A stretch of 64,000 bases of DNA from positions 17,485,124 through 17,549,123 of the forward strand of contig OX438741.1 in assembly GCA_949316235.1 (NCBI GenBank), in the 5' to 3' direction. The translations under genes and the position numbers were made by a program. This document shows, in pieces, positions 63,160-64,000 of the stretch; the stretch's first letter is position 1; every line of letters starts with the position of its first letter. The notes beneath the pieces were generated by a model. That model did not search any database, was not told the DNA's origin, and worked only from the letters and a program-made list of their open reading frames with translations. This DNA is from Oegoconia quadripuncta (lineage: Eukaryota > Arthropoda > Insecta > Lepidoptera > Autostichidae).

Positions 63160-63668
63160 TAACTTAATGTTATCCGTTAATACACACAAAGTTTAGCTAA
63201 ATTTGGATTTGCCGTTCCCAAAAAAAAATCAAAAACGTTTGTAAGCACAAAACAGTCTTAAGGTCTTAGCATACGTGACGTGTTTATTCTCGTGTCGGAC
63301 GGAACGGGACGATTTTTTGACATCGTTGCATTTAAAAACATAGCAATAAAATACACGTGGCGAGAAACACGGGCGGAACGGGACGGCAATAGAAAAAACA
63401 TAGTTATGGCATCTTCTTCATCTAATACTACGGCAACCATTGCTAGTTCTTCAAAAGTAAAATCGAACATTTTGTGCTGAAATATGGTTGCAGCACTAGC
63501 ACGACTATCGTTGAACACCGTCCTGTACGTATGTTTTAAAACCACTTTCACGTTAGGAACTATACCTGTCCCGTCTCCGTTCCGTTCGAGAAATTACCCG
63601 TCACGTATGCTAAGACCTTTAATGAAATTCTTCATACAAAATGCCAATTTCATAGGTAAGGACCTAAT
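63160..63668 (-). mobile_element. MITE (ATTAGGTCCTTACC family), partial, interrupted
   Basis: Reverse copy of the element at 50296-50657, keeping one terminus (ends GGACCTAAT) and the part up to ACACACAAAG. It is split by the Harbinger-like MITE. Confidence 0.8.
63261..63618. mobile_element. Harbinger-like MITE nested in another MITE
   Basis: 358 bp with terminal inverted repeats starting AGGTCTTAGCATACGTGACG, flanked by TTA at 63258-63260 and 63619-63621. Taking it out restores the host MITE (GTCTTAATGAAATTC). A TTA target and terminal repeats fit PIF/Harbinger. The minus strand has an open stretch with FTFEELAMVAVVLDEED, which looks like the start of a Harbinger nuclease, so this may be an internally deleted copy (inference). 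Confidence 0.82.
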
Positions 63669-64000
63669 ATAATGTTGGGTTACAAGCAATATTAGCTTAA
63701 TCATCTGCATGGGCAGTCGTCGCCTTTTGCGTTCATTTGTTGGTCTGTGACTATTTGTCAAGTCTGTGTACTTTTATCTTACATTAGCGATACCTACACA
63801 GCCTACATAACCTCGGCAGTCTAAAATAATTACATGACTATTTTAAAAATCATACAAAACTGTAAATGAGTACCATAATTATCGCCTTAAATACTAGTTT
63901 GTATTTTTTAATCACTGATAATCTCTCTCGCTTCAATATACCCCCATAAGCGGGAAAGCGATGGAAAGACTTTTAGGGAAAACCGTGCCATTTGATTTAG

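Overview
The window is nuclear DNA of an insect, almost certainly a moth or butterfly. The evidence is two odorant-receptor genes of lepidopteran type, many copies of tRNA-headed SINEs and LINE 3' ends of kinds typical of Lepidoptera, an AT-rich background, and eukaryotic splice signals. No species is named because nothing here decides it. There are no operons, CRISPR arrays, rRNA genes or stand-alone tRNA genes.

Host genes. Two intact paralogous odorant-receptor genes lie head to tail on the plus strand: OR-A (15782-35691) and OR-B (36973-46042), 1.3 kb apart. Each has seven coding exons of identical length (487, 298, 97, 108, 108, 60 and 42 nt, identical phases) that join to 399 residues. 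Intron 4 of both genes starts with GC rather than GT. A decayed exon-3 copy of an OR-A-like gene lies 6 kb upstream (9603-9703). OR-A intron 5 has grown to 12.5 kb, against 0.9 kb in OR-B, so exons 6 and 7 of OR-A are easily missed.

Mobile DNA with coding capacity. OR-A intron 5 holds a young-looking 6.2-kb Ty3/Gypsy-type LTR retrotransposon on the minus strand (24125-30301: identical 248-bp LTRs, CGGA target duplication, gag and pol with a candidate +1 frameshift site, and a duplicated segment inside the reverse transcriptase). The same intron holds a degraded LINE (30462-32040). Downstream of OR-B is a complete mariner with an intact D,D34D transposase (47693-49009), inserted exactly at a TA inside an older LINE. 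A short ORF at 59629-59946 looks like an internally deleted tyrosine-recombinase (Crypton-like) element.

Other repeats. At 5019-6066 there is a 21-copy array of a 50-bp unit with higher-order structure. At 17456-17787 a (TTGTA)n array appears to have grown out of a LINE tail. At 32690-33690 there is a diverged satellite with inverted blocks. Several MITEs are present, one a Harbinger-like MITE (TTA target duplication) nested in another MITE. A perfect 83-bp palindrome lies at 57787-57959. The rest is SINEs, LINE ends and unrecognised AT-rich sequence. Apart from the two receptors, no host gene could be supported; positions of unlabelled repeats are approximate to about 10 bases.
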